DNA of 64,000 nt from Paenibacillus contaminans (GCF_003285015.1 NZ_QMFB01000011.1:62001-126000), one strand, 5' to 3'. Counted from the stretch's first letter, positions 1 through 9,300 are shown. Made by a program: numbers and translations. Notes: generated from the sequence alone by a model not told the origin.

Positions 1-869
1 GATTCGCGCACCCCGATTTGCGGCGCGGTCGTCTGCAGGTAGGCGTCCCGGAAGGCGGGCACCTCCGCTTTGAGGAAGCGGACGAGCTGTTGCGCCTGGC
101 GCCTTCCTTCGACTTCCGCCTCCGTCAGCTCCCACGGATCCGTCGCATCCTTGCGAAGCACCCTCGTCGTATTGAAGTGAATGACGCCGGGCTGGTTCGC
201 ATAGAACCACAGCACGTTCTCGCGGGGGCAGTCGATTTCGCCGCGCCGTTTCGCTTCCAAATAAAGCTCCGTTATTTCCGCCCGCGTCGGCATCAGATCC
301 ATATCGACATTGGCCATCCGGAAATTAAGCGTCATCGGCTGGCTCAAGCTGTCGACGGCCCGCCCCTTCTCGACGATCGCTCCGGCAAGCGACGCCAGAT
401 CGGCATCGCCGGTCGCATCGACGTACATATCCGCCGTCAGGTCGACAAGACCGGCTTTGTTCGCAAAGCGCACCGCTTCGATCCGCGAACCCGCTTCGTC
501 CATTCTCGCCTCCCCGAGGAAGGAATGATACAGCAGTTTGACGCCGGCCTCCTGGCAGAGCTGCTCCGCCGCGACCTTGAGCGCTTCGGGGTCGAACGCC
601 GTACGCTGCTTCGGATGCCCGTACATGCCCATCTCCGTCATCCGGTCGATCAGCTCCTGCAGCACCCCGTAAATAAGCTGCACGTTGCTGCCCCCCGACG
701 CCCAATACGACATCCACGGATTGACCATCATCGCGGTGCCCGCGCCGCCCAAAAATCCGTACCGTTCCACCAACAACGTCTCGGCACCCATCCGGGCGGA
801 CGCTACGGCCGCGGCAATACCCGCCGGACCTCCTCCTGCGACAATGACGTCATACGTTTGCTTGTTCAT
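1..869 (-). CDS. FAD-dependent oxidoreductase, N-terminal part (cut by window edge)
   Basis: The first 289 residues of a flavoprotein are present; the rest lies beyond base 1. The start at 869 follows a strong AAAGGAGGAG site. Residues 7-35 form a dinucleotide-binding fold: VIVAGGGPAGIAAA supplies the GxGxxG loop and a glutamate (LLVER) closes the strand, as expected for FAD binding. A later VDATGDADLA stretch matches the second FAD motif (ATG) of the FAD_oxidored group, which includes enzymes acting on small organic substrates. No signal peptide is seen, so it is probably cytoplasmic. It follows the solute-binding protein gene on the same strand after a 280-base gap, and may oxidise the imported sugar-type compound; that role is inferred from position only. 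The substrate cannot be named. Confidence 0.85.
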   Translation of the reverse strand, partial: MNKQTYDVIVAGGGPAGIAAAVASARMGAETLLVERYGFLGGAGTAMMVNPWMSYWASGGSNVQLIYGVLQELIDRMTEMGMYGHPKQRTAFDPEALKVAAEQLCQEAGVKLLYHSFLGEARMDEAGSRIEAVRFANKAGLVDLTADMYVDATGDADLASLAGAIVEKGRAVDSLSQPMTLNFRMANVDMDLMPTRAEITELYLEAKRRGEIDCPRENVLWFYANQPGVIHFNTTRVLRKDATDPWELTEAEVEGRRQAQQLVRFLKAEVPAFRDAYLQTTAPQIGVRE

Positions 870-1151
870 TCAATCTCCTCCTTTGAGTTGCCCAATGGCC
901 TAATGGCAAATATGTATTGCTTTAGGCGGAACCCGCACTCGACTCGACCGCCGCCAAGCAGCGCCGCAGCGCGCTCTCGCTGATGGAGAAGCACGCTTGC
1001 GGAACCGCTCTGCTCTACCGATTATCTTCAGTACGTTACGAAGTGCTATTCCTATCGAAGATCCGCTCGCTTGCCAATGCGGGTAGCCTCATGAACATAA
1101 GGTTTTATGAAACGCCCGATCTTCCGTCTTCTCCGCGACAAATCGCGCACT
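870..1151. other. intergenic region between solute-binding protein and oxidoreductase genes
   Basis: This 282-base stretch holds the ribosome-binding site of the oxidoreductase near base 875. I see no convincing terminator, promoter pair or small gene in the remainder, so it is unclear whether the two genes share a transcript. Confidence 0.5.
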
Positions 1152-2726
1152 CTACTTTACGAAGCCTTGCTCTTTAATTTGCTTCTCCCCGGCTTCCACA
1201 TAAAGCTTATACTTAAACGTCGTTTCGAATGTCTTCAGGAAGTCCGGGTATTCGCTGATCGGCCGCTTTCCCGAGACGAATTTGATCATTTCCTCCTCCG
1301 CGAACCGGTCTGCGTCGGCTTTATTGAAATCGCTCGGCGGGATGACGGAGCTGTCGAAGCTATGGATGCGCGGCGTTTGGATCGCAAACTCGGTCGCAGC
1401 CGCCTGGTTCGGGAACTTGATCGCCAAATATTCCTTGTTCGGACGACCCGTAATTTGATACAGGTTGAAATAGTTCCCTTCTTTCGCCATCAGATCCGTC
1501 GGCACGACCTTGCCGTCCTTCATGTTGTAATGCTTGCCCTCGAGACCGTACATGACCAGCCGGTTTCCTTCCTCCCCGGATACGTAGTTGATCAGGTCGA
1601 ACACCTTTTGCAGCTTCGCTTTATCCTTCTCCAGCGCCTTCGGAATGACCCAATAACGCGACGGCCGGTCAAAATCGTACGATCCGTCAAACTGGCCGCC
1701 GGGCCCTTTGAGCGGCGCCATTTGAATCCACTCCGCCTGCGGGTTGATCGCTTTGTACTGCGCGATGAACTCGTCCTTGGCCATATCCGTCCAGCCCTTG
1801 AAAATAAAGCCCGCTTTCCCCTGAAACGCCTTCTGCACCTCGATATTCCCTTTATTCGTCATGATTTCGGGATCGACGACGCCGGAGTCGAATACGGATT
1901 TGATGAATTTCAGGGCGTCCGGCATAGCGGGATCGTAATAAGCGTTCGTTACCTTGCCGTTCTTCTCGTAGAACGAGCCGGGCGCACCTACGCCGTGGGC
2001 GCCGAAAATCGTAGCGAAGCTGTCCAGCTTAGCGCCGGTAAAGCCGTACGTATCCTTCTTCCCGTTGCCGTCCGGGTCCTGCTCGGTAAACGCCTTGGCG
2101 ACGGTCATAAACTCCTCGAGCGTCGTCGGCACCTTCAAGTTGAGCTTATCCAGCCAATCCTTGCGAACCCACATGGACGAAAACGGAACGTCGCCGACCC
2201 GAGGAACCGCGAAAACCTTATTGTTGATCGTCGCCTTCTTCATAATGTTCGGCGTCAGCCCGACGACGAAGTCCTTGGCCACCTTCATATCTTTATCCAT
2301 ATAAGACGTCAGATCGAGCAGAAGCCCTTTATCCGAAAATTCCTTCACATCCGAAAACTCGACCGAGAATAAATCCGGATAGTTGCCGCCCGACAGCCGG
2401 ACGCGGATCTGATTTTTGTAATCGTCGCCGGAGGCGATCGCCGTCAGCTGCAGATCGATATTCAGCTTCTTATCGATCGTCTTCTTGATGTCGTCTGCAT
2501 CCGCCGCCGGCAGTCCCGAAGCCGCCATCGCCATCTGGATCTTCACCGGCCCGGAAGCAGCCGGAGGAGACGCGGAAGCGGAGGAGGACGGAGACGCGCT
2601 TCCCGCTCCCTTCGTGTCGCTAGGCTCGCCGCTCTTCTTTCCGCCGTCGGATGACGAGCAGCCCGCCAACATACTTCCCGTAAGCACTGCCGCAAGTCCT
2701 AGTGGTACCCACGTTTTTCTGTTCAT
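1152..2726 (-). CDS. ABC transporter solute-binding lipoprotein (LplA/YtcQ type)
   Basis: A 524-residue extracellular receptor for a sugar or sugar-like ligand. The N-terminus is a lipoprotein signal: positive MNRK, a hydrophobic run, then lipobox LAGC with Cys23, followed by a Ser/Pro/Ala-rich linker to about residue 60. The body has the features of family 1 binding proteins of the large (about 500 residue) YtcQ/LplA group, including DPDGNGKKDTYGF, a calcium-loop-like segment common in this group. It lies 254 bases downstream of the two permease genes on the same strand, and the gap contains copies of an interspersed repeat. Its natural partners are the LplB/YtcP permeases just upstream. The ligand is unknown; members of the group bind oligosaccharides such as pectin or xylan fragments. 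Confidence 0.9.
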   Translation of the reverse strand: MNRKTWVPLGLAAVLTGSMLAGCSSSDGGKKSGEPSDTKGAGSASPSSSASASPPAASGPVKIQMAMAASGLPAADADDIKKTIDKKLNIDLQLTAIASGDDYKNQIRVRLSGGNYPDLFSVEFSDVKEFSDKGLLLDLTSYMDKDMKVAKDFVVGLTPNIMKKATINNKVFAVPRVGDVPFSSMWVRKDWLDKLNLKVPTTLEEFMTVAKAFTEQDPDGNGKKDTYGFTGAKLDSFATIFGAHGVGAPGSFYEKNGKVTNAYYDPAMPDALKFIKSVFDSGVVDPEIMTNKGNIEVQKAFQGKAGFIFKGWTDMAKDEFIAQYKAINPQAEWIQMAPLKGPGGQFDGSYDFDRPSRYWVIPKALEKDKAKLQKVFDLINYVSGEEGNRLVMYGLEGKHYNMKDGKVVPTDLMAKEGNYFNLYQITGRPNKEYLAIKFPNQAAATEFAIQTPRIHSFDSSVIPPSDFNKADADRFAEEEMIKFVSGKRPISEYPDFLKTFETTFKYKLYVEAGEKQIKEQGFVK

Positions 2727-2763
2727 ACGCTTCCCCTTCCTTCTTTTCGAATCGATTTAGTAA

Positions 2764-2970
2764 CGCTAAGGATAAACGGCTTCGCCGTCATTTAAGGCAG
2801 GCGCGTTTACCGCGAAATCGAACAATCAGCGGAGGATATACTTTCTGAGATTTCAAGGATAATCGGCTTCGCCGTCCTAAACGCTTTCGAAGAAAGCGGC
2901 TTCGAAGGGCAGGCGCCTTTACCGAGGTTTAGAGCCGGTTCCACGATATACTTTCTAATAAACTAAGCAC
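2764..2970. repeat. interspersed repeat R1, two degenerate copies
   Basis: Two similar units begin near 2767 and 2873, each starting with AAGGATAANCGGCTTCGCCGTC, a sequence that folds back on itself, and continuing to GCAGGCGCNTTTACCG and GATATACTTTCT. Related copies lie near 17443, 26755, 31032 and 37364. They sit between the permease gene and the solute-binding protein gene of one likely operon, so they would be transcribed. Confidence 0.7.
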
Positions 2971-2980
2971 AACCTGCCGT

Positions 2981-3841
2981 TCATCCTTTAATCGAACCTA
3001 GCAGCATTCCTTTGGTGAAGTGCTTTTGCAGAAACGGATAAACGACGATAATCGGGAGGCTGGCGAACATAACGGCCGCCATTTGCATGGTCACGGTCGG
3101 CACCTGATCCTCCGCGTTCTCCAGCGGCTGCTGCGAGAGCATCAAAATTTCGCGGACCACAACCTGCAGCGGGTAAAGCGAACGGTCGGTCACATACATG
3201 ATGGCGGCGAAGAAAGAATTCCAGTGGCCCACCGCGTAAAACAGGCCGACCGTAATCATGACAGGCAGCGACAGCGGCACGGCGAGCCTGAATAAGATGC
3301 CGAACTCCTTCGCCCCGTCGATCCTCGCGGATTCGAATAACTCCTCGGGCAGCTGCTCGAAAAAGCTTTTCATAATCAGCACGTTAAAGCTTGAGACGGC
3401 AGTCGGCAAAATAAGCGCCCACAAGCTGTCGATCAATCCCGTCGCCTTGACGACAAGATATGTCGGGATGATGCCGCCGCTGAAAAGCAGCGTGATGACG
3501 ACCATCAGCAGAAAGACGTTCCGGCCGGGCAGCTGCTTGCGGCTGAGCGGATACGCGACCAGCGTCGTTAGAAGCAGGTTGATCGCCGTACCGACGACGG
3601 TAACATAAACGGTTACGCCGAGCGAACGCGGGATCGTGGACGTGCCGATCAGCTTGCGGTAAGCGTTAAACGTCAGCTCCTGCGGGAACAGCACGTACCC
3701 GCCCTGCTTCAGTACAACCGCGAACGGCGTCAGCGATACGGACAAAACGTACAGCATCGGAACGACCGCGACAAGTCCGACGATCCCCAGCACGATGTAG
3801 CTGAACGCTTGAAACCATTTGTCTTCGGCGTTTCTCACCAT
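2981..3841 (-). CDS. sugar ABC transporter permease (YtcP/LplC type)
   Basis: A 286-residue inner-membrane permease with six hydrophobic segments and the cytoplasmic EAA loop (ELFESARIDGAKEF, around residues 167-180) that docks the ATPase. It matches the YtcP/LplC subgroup of the MalG family and pairs with the LplB-like permease encoded immediately upstream. The reading frame extends further upstream, but the start at 3841 is preferred: its ATG overlaps the TGA of the upstream permease (ATGGTGA), a classic coupling arrangement, and gives the usual family N-terminus. No ATP-binding subunit is encoded nearby; such systems normally share MsmX-type ATPases encoded elsewhere. Confidence 0.93.
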   Translation of the reverse strand: MVRNAEDKWFQAFSYIVLGIVGLVAVVPMLYVLSVSLTPFAVVLKQGGYVLFPQELTFNAYRKLIGTSTIPRSLGVTVYVTVVGTAINLLLTTLVAYPLSRKQLPGRNVFLLMVVITLLFSGGIIPTYLVVKATGLIDSLWALILPTAVSSFNVLIMKSFFEQLPEELFESARIDGAKEFGILFRLAVPLSLPVMITVGLFYAVGHWNSFFAAIMYVTDRSLYPLQVVVREILMLSQQPLENAEDQVPTVTMQMAAVMFASLPIIVVYPFLQKHFTKGMLLGSIKG

Positions 3842-4809
3842 ATGCCTTCCCCCCAGCGCTTGGACAAGGAATTCGAGATGTAGACGAGGATGAAGCCGAT
3901 GACCGACTTGAACAAACCGACGGCCGAGGCCAGGCTGTAATTCCATTGCTCAAGTCCCGTCCGGAACACCCAGGTGTCGAGAATGTCGGCGACAGGGTAA
4001 ACATGCACGTTGTACAAAATGTAAATTTGTTCAAAACCCGCGTCCAGCATATGGCCAAGCCGCAAAATGAGGAGCAGGACGATGACGTGGCGGATACCCG
4101 GCAGCGTAATATGCCATACCATCCGCAGCCTGCTCGCGCCGTCAACCCTCGCGGCTTCGTAAAGCGTCGGATCGATGCCGGCGATTGCAGCCAGATAGAT
4201 GATCGCGCCCCAGCCGAGGTTTTGCCAAATTTCGGAACCGACAAGCACGCTTCGAAACCATTCGGTCGAAGTCAGGAACGGAATCGCGCTGCTCCCCGCA
4301 TCGACGATCCAGCGGTTGACGATACCCGAATCCTGAGAGAGGAACATGAGCAGAATCCCGTAGATGATAACCCAAGAAAGGAAGTGAGGCATGTAGCTAA
4401 GCGTCTGAACGAGCGTCTTAAACCAGCGGACCCGGCATTCGTTCAGCAGGATGGCCAGTAAAATCGGCGGCGCCATTCCGAAAAGCAGCTTGTATATGCT
4501 GATCAGAAACGTGTTGGTCAGCAGCTGGGTAAAGTAAGGCGATTCGTAAAACTGCTGAAAATGTTTGTACCAAGGATCGGCCCACGAGCTGCCCAGAATG
4601 CCTTCCATCATGTCGTAGTTTTTGAAGGCGATGACGACGCCGTACATCGGGAAATATTTGTACACGAGGTAATACACGACGCCCGGCAGCAGCATCAAAT
4701 AAAATTCTTTATACGCCAAGACGGACTTCATTTTTTTGCGCAGCGGTTTAGGGGTTGCCGGAGGTACGGGGCGGTTAGCTTCCCATGCGTCAGGCAGCAA
4801 GATGTTCAC
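3835..4809 (-). CDS. sugar ABC transporter permease (LplB type)
   Basis: A 324-residue MalF-family permease. Transmembrane segments begin at about residue 35; LPGVVYYLVYKYFPMYGVVIA is the typical LplB first span. The EAA loop is PTLYEAARVDGASRL near residues 215-228. The N-terminal 30 residues are hydrophilic and proline-rich. A GTG at 4809 opens the frame, with an AAAGGA motif only two bases away, so the exact start is uncertain; an ATG 26 codons later lacks a better site. It is the first gene of the permease-permease-binding protein set and lies behind a 200-base gap containing a perfect GAAAGCGCTTTC palindrome. Confidence 0.9.
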   Translation of the reverse strand: MNILLPDAWEANRPVPPATPKPLRKKMKSVLAYKEFYLMLLPGVVYYLVYKYFPMYGVVIAFKNYDMMEGILGSSWADPWYKHFQQFYESPYFTQLLTNTFLISIYKLLFGMAPPILLAILLNECRVRWFKTLVQTLSYMPHFLSWVIIYGILLMFLSQDSGIVNRWIVDAGSSAIPFLTSTEWFRSVLVGSEIWQNLGWGAIIYLAAIAGIDPTLYEAARVDGASRLRMVWHITLPGIRHVIVLLLILRLGHMLDAGFEQIYILYNVHVYPVADILDTWVFRTGLEQWNYSLASAVGLFKSVIGFILVYISNSLSKRWGEGIW

Positions 4810-4919
4810 ATCCTTTCCGTGGAATGAGGTCGGGTTTTGATTTTATGTTTCGAGTTTCGGGCTCCATATTGCGGCGCTCTCCGCTCCGGCGCGTTTCCCG
4901 GTCTTTGCACCGATCGTTT

Positions 4920-4933
4920 GGAAAGCGCTTTCG
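4920..4933. promoter_or_regulatory. cre-like operator upstream of lplB-type permease
   Basis: The core GAAAGCGCTTTC (4921-4932) is a perfect 12-base palindrome and fits 12 of 14 positions of the CcpA catabolite-responsive consensus TGWAANCGNTNWCA. It lies about 110 bases upstream of the permease start, in the only sizeable gap between the yesN-like gene and the transporter genes. Control by CcpA or another LacI-family repressor is inferred. Confidence 0.5.
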
Positions 4934-5011
4934 TATTGCGTACCAATAAGATAGCACGGGCCACCGGCGGGTATAAGGAACAGAATTCAGCTTCTGATAG
5001 AACAAATTTGG

Positions 5012-6508
5012 TTAGTTGGAACGGGAGCGGTATTCGCTCGGCGTGCAGGACGTCCACCTTTTGAAAATTTTGATGAAATAGTTCGCATTCGGAAAACCGA
5101 CCCTTTCCCCGATTGCGGCAACCGGCAGCTCGGTCTGGGCCAGGAGCCTCTTCGCCGTATCGACCCGCAGCCGCTGAACGTAATGGATGAGCGTAACGCC
5201 CGTTTTCTTCTTAAAAAGCCCGCTGAAATAAGTCTCGTCCATCATGACGAGGGCGGCCACCGCCTTCAGCGTCACATCCTTATCGTAATGCAGGTGTATG
5301 TGTGCAAGCGCCTTGTCGATCTCGGGATGATTCGTCCGAGGCTGGGACCCGGCTCCGCTGTGCTTGGCGTACCTATCGGCGTTAGCCAGCAGGCGCTCGC
5401 CTAGCTCCCGGTGGCTGATGCAGGCGAGGAGCTGCTCCTCGGCCGCTCCGCCGCAGCCGGCAATCCGCGAGACGATCCGGTCGATGCGCAGCGCGATGTC
5501 CTTCACGATCGCCATCGGCAGCCTGCGCTGCCCGATCGATTCCCATCCGGCCTGCAGCCGCTGCCGGAATTCCTCCAGCCGATGCTGCTCGAAGCTTTGC
5601 AGCCATTCGCGTTCCGTCCTCCAGGAAAGCGGAGTGGAGGTCCCGGCCGTCAGCACATCCGCCGCAGTCTCCTGGAGCAGGCCGGTCCGCTCCTCGTACC
5701 ACGCCCGGTCGAGCGTTCGCAATACGCGCAGCCATGCCGACGGCATTTTGGCGGCCTCGACGACCTCCGAGCAGGCAGCTGCCCATGGAATTGCATCCGC
5801 CTTGTCCTCCAGCTTCCGCACGGCTGCGGGGTTCCAGACAAATACCGTCGTTTGACCCGAATGCGTAAACGAATGGACAACCGAGCTGCCGCCAGGGACA
5901 ACGAAACCGAGCTTGTAAAAATCATCCGGCGTAAACCTGTCCGCCCCGTGCAGGAACGCCCCGATCCAAACCGAATGGAACGTTTCGTTCAGCCGGCCTT
6001 CGACGCTAAACGACCGGTTACGTTCACCCATCCCTTCGGCCCCTCCTTCGAAAGCATGGAACGATTGCCAGGCTTCGCGATACAGCTGCTGGAAGGACGG
6101 AAGCGAGTCCTGGGACCGCATCTGGAGATTGCGCAGCAATTCCCGCTTTACTTTGGACAGCGTATCCGCAAGCATCTGACCGTTCATCGACAGCTTAAGC
6201 ATATAAGCCGTTGCGCCGAACTCCAGCGCCTGACGGGCATACTCGAATTCGTTCATGCAGGTCAGCATGACGAACGAAGCCTCGTGCCCCTCTTCCCTTG
6301 CCTGCTTCAGCAGCTCGATCCCGTCCATGCCAGGCATGACGATATCCGCGATCACCAGATCCGGCGGATCGTTCCGCATCATCGCAAGCGCCTCCCGGCC
6401 GTCCCCGGCTTCTCCGGCGATCGTGAAGCCCATATCCTCCCATTGAATGAGCCGCTTCAGCGAGCGTCTGACGAAAACCTCATCCTCCACGAGCAGTACG
6501 TTCCACAT
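5012..6508 (-). CDS. YesN-type response regulator with AraC DNA-binding domain
   Basis: A 498-residue cytoplasmic transcription regulator. Residues 1-120 form a receiver domain with acidic pocket VEDE (8-10), phospho-acceptor Asp55 in LVIADIVMPGMDG and the conserved lysine in YMLKLSMN. A long linker of about 270 residues follows, and residues 395-495 carry two helix-turn-helix motifs of AraC type (VTLKAVAALVMMDETYFSGLF and VAAIGERVGFPNANYFIKIF). The ATG at 6508 follows GGGGGAGCAACG and overlaps the 3' end of the kinase gene by 29 bases, so the two are translationally linked. It most likely activates the permease/binding protein genes directly downstream when the partner kinase senses sugar. 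Confidence 0.93.
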   Translation of the reverse strand: MWNVLLVEDEVFVRRSLKRLIQWEDMGFTIAGEAGDGREALAMMRNDPPDLVIADIVMPGMDGIELLKQAREEGHEASFVMLTCMNEFEYARQALEFGATAYMLKLSMNGQMLADTLSKVKRELLRNLQMRSQDSLPSFQQLYREAWQSFHAFEGGAEGMGERNRSFSVEGRLNETFHSVWIGAFLHGADRFTPDDFYKLGFVVPGGSSVVHSFTHSGQTTVFVWNPAAVRKLEDKADAIPWAAACSEVVEAAKMPSAWLRVLRTLDRAWYEERTGLLQETAADVLTAGTSTPLSWRTEREWLQSFEQHRLEEFRQRLQAGWESIGQRRLPMAIVKDIALRIDRIVSRIAGCGGAAEEQLLACISHRELGERLLANADRYAKHSGAGSQPRTNHPEIDKALAHIHLHYDKDVTLKAVAALVMMDETYFSGLFKKKTGVTLIHYVQRLRVDTAKRLLAQTELPVAAIGERVGFPNANYFIKIFKRWTSCTPSEYRSRSN

Positions 6509-8279
6509 CGTTGCTCCCCCTCTCGGCTTCGGTATACGGTTCGGCCATCAGCAGCGGAAAGCCCAGCTTAACCCGCGTCCCGGCGGGCAGCGGCTCGATA
6601 TCCAGCCTGCCGTCTTTTTTGAAAAGCAGCTCAAGCCGCTCTTTAATATTCGTAAGCCCGATGCTTTTGCGCTTGCGGGCCGGGTTCGGAGCGGTAGCCG
6701 GATTCCAGCCGGCGCCGTTATCCTCCACCTCCAAATAGCAGCGTCCCTCTGCGGCATAGGCGCGAATCCAGACGGCGCCTCCCCGCTCTTTGTTGGATAA
6801 GCCGTGGAAAATCGCATTTTCCACAAGCGGCTGCAGGCTGAGCTTCGGCACGAGCGCGAAAGCAATCCGTTCGTCGCATTCCCAATGCAGCTCGAAATGC
6901 TGATCGTAGCGGAAGGAAAGAATGGACACATATGCTTCCGTCAGCTCTTTTTCCGTCCGAAAATGGATGAGATCCGCCTCTTCGTTCAGGCTCGTTTCCA
7001 GCAGCCTGCCGAGCGACATGCAGATCGCCGCCGTTTCCTCGTCGCCCTTGGACAGGACGTTCCATTTCACTACATTAAGCGTATTCAGGAGAAAATGCGG
7101 ATTCATTTGCGACAGCAGCATTTGGAAGCGCACCGCCTCCTTTTGCCGCTCCTCCTCTTTCAGCCGCCGAAGCAGCGCGTGCACGTCGCTGACCATTTTA
7201 TTGAAGGCCCGCGCCACCGCCAGAAGCTCGCCCTTGTACCTACGCGTCGGAAGATGCGTTTGAAACTGCTTGTCCGCCACCTCGGCCATTTTCTTTTGCA
7301 GCAGCCGCAGGGGCCTTGTAATCGTAGAAAGGATGAAAAAGGTGATGACGACGAACACCAGCGTAAACAGCAAAAACGTCGAAACCATCCGCTGCTTCAT
7401 CTGCTCGATGTCGCCGAAAAACAGCTGGAGCGGAAAGCGGCTGACGAGCGTCCACTTCATTGCCGGAATCGGCATCCGGTTATACAAATAAGCGCCGTTG
7501 ACCATATGAGAGCCCCCGTCTGTGCCGGCACCCGCCCGGATAAATGCCGCAAGCACATCGTCCGAACGGTCTCCCGTTCCCCCAAGCATGGCGTCTTTTT
7601 CGTTCAGCAGAAAAAAGTCCTGCGTAATCGGGAAGCTTTTGGCCATCGACGAAAGCCACGTCTGAAAATCGATGCCGATGCGCAGCAGCCCCACCTCCCG
7701 GCCCCGTTCGTCGTGAAGCTGCGAATATAAGGTGACGAGCCGCGGGCTTTTGCCGTCCTCCGGGCGCAGGTCGGTTTCCTGATCGGATACCCATACGTAG
7801 CCGGCTTTCCCGCTCTTCATCTCCTCGAGCCCGTTCTGGTCCAATGCGGACTTGTATGAAAGGATCTTGCCCGGGATGTAGGAGGCATACTGGCGGTTCT
7901 GCAGGTCGGTTATCGAGTAGAAAACATAAGGCGACGGCAGCGCGTTGCTCTTCAGATCGTTCCACAAGCTGTCCATCAGCTTGCGCCGATCCTCCTCCTC
8001 GGCCGGCCCGCCGCCGCTTAAGAGGCTAATGATGACCGGATCCTTCTCGAGCCGGATGGCGATGCGAAATACGGTGCCGCGCAAATCCTCGAACGTCAGC
8101 TTCAGCTGCTCCAGCTGTTTGTTGTTTTGTTCGATGACCTGCTTTTCGACGGATTGTTCGATTTGACGGATGCTGTAAAACTGAAGGAAGGCGTAAGGGA
8201 GCAGGATGAGCAGCAGAAAAGTGAGGAAAATTTTGTTTTTTAGCGAAGAAAGAGCGAAAAAGCCGACATGGACTTTCAA
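6480..8279 (-). CDS. YesM-type sensor histidine kinase
   Basis: A membrane kinase that should phosphorylate the YesN-type regulator encoded next. A first transmembrane span (NKIFLTFLLLILLPYAFL) is followed by an extracellular sensor of about 230 residues, a second span (STFLLFTLVFVVITFFIL), a HAMP linker, a His_kinase domain with the QMNPHFLLNTLN phospho-acceptor motif, and a HATPase domain with LVENAIFHGL and DNGAGW. The frame is open upstream to 8441, but a TTG at 8279 with GGGGG seven bases before it gives 599 residues, the normal family length, and avoids a basic, non-signal-like extension. The start is therefore a judgement. Confidence 0.9.
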   Translation of the reverse strand: MKVHVGFFALSSLKNKIFLTFLLLILLPYAFLQFYSIRQIEQSVEKQVIEQNNKQLEQLKLTFEDLRGTVFRIAIRLEKDPVIISLLSGGGPAEEEDRRKLMDSLWNDLKSNALPSPYVFYSITDLQNRQYASYIPGKILSYKSALDQNGLEEMKSGKAGYVWVSDQETDLRPEDGKSPRLVTLYSQLHDERGREVGLLRIGIDFQTWLSSMAKSFPITQDFFLLNEKDAMLGGTGDRSDDVLAAFIRAGAGTDGGSHMVNGAYLYNRMPIPAMKWTLVSRFPLQLFFGDIEQMKQRMVSTFLLFTLVFVVITFFILSTITRPLRLLQKKMAEVADKQFQTHLPTRRYKGELLAVARAFNKMVSDVHALLRRLKEEERQKEAVRFQMLLSQMNPHFLLNTLNVVKWNVLSKGDEETAAICMSLGRLLETSLNEEADLIHFRTEKELTEAYVSILSFRYDQHFELHWECDERIAFALVPKLSLQPLVENAIFHGLSNKERGGAVWIRAYAAEGRCYLEVEDNGAGWNPATAPNPARKRKSIGLTNIKERLELLFKKDGRLDIEPLPAGTRVKLGFPLLMAEPYTEAERGSNDVERTARGG

Positions 8280-8470
8280 AGCGCACACCCCCGCGATGCA
8301 GTTTGATGTTAAATTTACAGCAAATATGGGGGAAATGGGAAGTTTCGTTTTGCATACGCTTTTGGATCGTTTCCGGTTCGGAATTTCCCAACATGCGTTT
8401 CTCTCGGCGCGTGTTGTGGTGCTGGCGACGGTCAGACCCATGCGGCTAAGATGGTTGCATCATGGTAAAG

Positions 8471-8499
8471 ATGACATCCGATTCCAAATATGGTATAGT
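8471..8499 (+). promoter_or_regulatory. predicted sigma-A promoter for the L25-type gene
   Basis: ATGACA (8471-8476) and TATAGT (8494-8499) are separated by 17 bases, and the -10 is preceded by TGG, an extended -10 element. Transcription would begin near 8506, about 190 bases before the start codon. Confidence 0.6.
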
Positions 8500-8505
8500 G
8501 GTTGT

Positions 8506-8680
8506 ACATAGGCATTTCGCTCCATTCGAGCGAGGTGCCTTCGTCTATATATGTGGTTTTTTTACATTTAATGGACAAATAGGTCTAACACGAGGCGGTG
8601 ATGCTGTGTTTCTCTCCTTTGCCCTCTTTAAGAGGGAGAGCTTGCACGATGTCGGTGCGTAGTTACCAACTATAATTGGA
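8506..8680 (+). other. possible structured 5' leader of the L25-type gene
   Basis: Between the predicted transcription start and the gene there are three hairpin-prone segments: one at about 8509-8543 (AGGCA/TCGCTC pairing with GAGCGA/TGCCT), one at about 8621-8640 built on CCCTCTTTAAGAGGG, and GCAC-GTGC at about 8643-8659. I recognise no known riboswitch or T-box consensus. It could be a protein- or stress-responsive leader, or simply a long 5' UTR. Confidence 0.35.
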
Positions 8681-8695
8681 ATGGGAGCTGTAAAC

Positions 8696-9271
8696 ATGAG
8701 AACTTGTATTCAAGCTGAAAACCGATCCGTACTAAATCGCTCCAATTTGCGCAAATTACGTGAGGAAGGCCGGCTTCCGGGCGTCGTTTTCGGAAAGCAT
8801 ATGGCGGCGACGATGATTCACATATCGACGCGGGAATTCCAACAGTGGATCAAAACCGGCGGCTCGGGCGTCATGGAATTGTCCATCGAAGGCCAAGGCA
8901 AGGTGCCGGTGCTGCTGGAAGGCGTTCAGCGTCATCCCGTAACCAAGGATTATATGCATGCGGATTTTTTGCATGTTCGGCTGGATGAGATCGTGCGCAC
9001 CAAAATCACAATCGAGTTTACCGGAACCCCTGCCGGCGTAAAGCTTGGCGGCATCATGCAGATGCAAGGAACGTTTATCGACGTCGAGGGGCTGCCGGAC
9101 CGTCTGCCTTCGTCCATTGCGGCGGACATCAGCGGCATGGCGATAGGCGACTCCTTCTTGGTCGAGAACCTGCCGATTCCTCCGGACGTTACCGTGATTT
9201 CCCCTGCCGAGGAGCTGCTTGTTACCATCGTAACGCCAAGGCTCGAGCAGGTGGAGAATGAAGCCGGTTAA
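8696..9271 (+). CDS. rplY: ribosomal protein L25 / general stress protein Ctc
   Basis: A 191-residue two-domain L25 (TL5/Ctc type). The N-terminal half carries the 5S rRNA-binding fold (RSNLRKLREEGRLPGVVFG, residues 15-33), and the C-terminal half has the beta-rich TL5 domain ending in PPDVTVISPAEELLVTIV. In Bacillus the homologue Ctc binds 5S rRNA in the large subunit and is induced by stress. The start at 8696 follows GGGAGCTGTAAAC; an ATG 15 bases earlier overlaps that site and is less likely. The gene stands alone, divergent from the YesM gene, and is followed by repeat R2 and a strong terminator. Confidence 0.93.
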   Translation: MRTCIQAENRSVLNRSNLRKLREEGRLPGVVFGKHMAATMIHISTREFQQWIKTGGSGVMELSIEGQGKVPVLLEGVQRHPVTKDYMHADFLHVRLDEIVRTKITIEFTGTPAGVKLGGIMQMQGTFIDVEGLPDRLPSSIAADISGMAIGDSFLVENLPIPPDVTVISPAEELLVTIVTPRLEQVENEAG

Positions 9272-9300
9272 TCGGCGGCAATAGGTGCGACAAGGACTCG

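Noticed and set aside
18..983. Plus-strand frame of 321 codons
   Set aside because: It is the antisense shadow of the FAD-dependent oxidoreductase, whose start, ribosome-binding site and GxGxxG motif are clear on the minus strand.
1107..2372. Plus-strand frame of 421 codons
   Set aside because: Arginine/histidine/leucine-rich antisense shadow of the solute-binding protein gene, with no recognisable domain.
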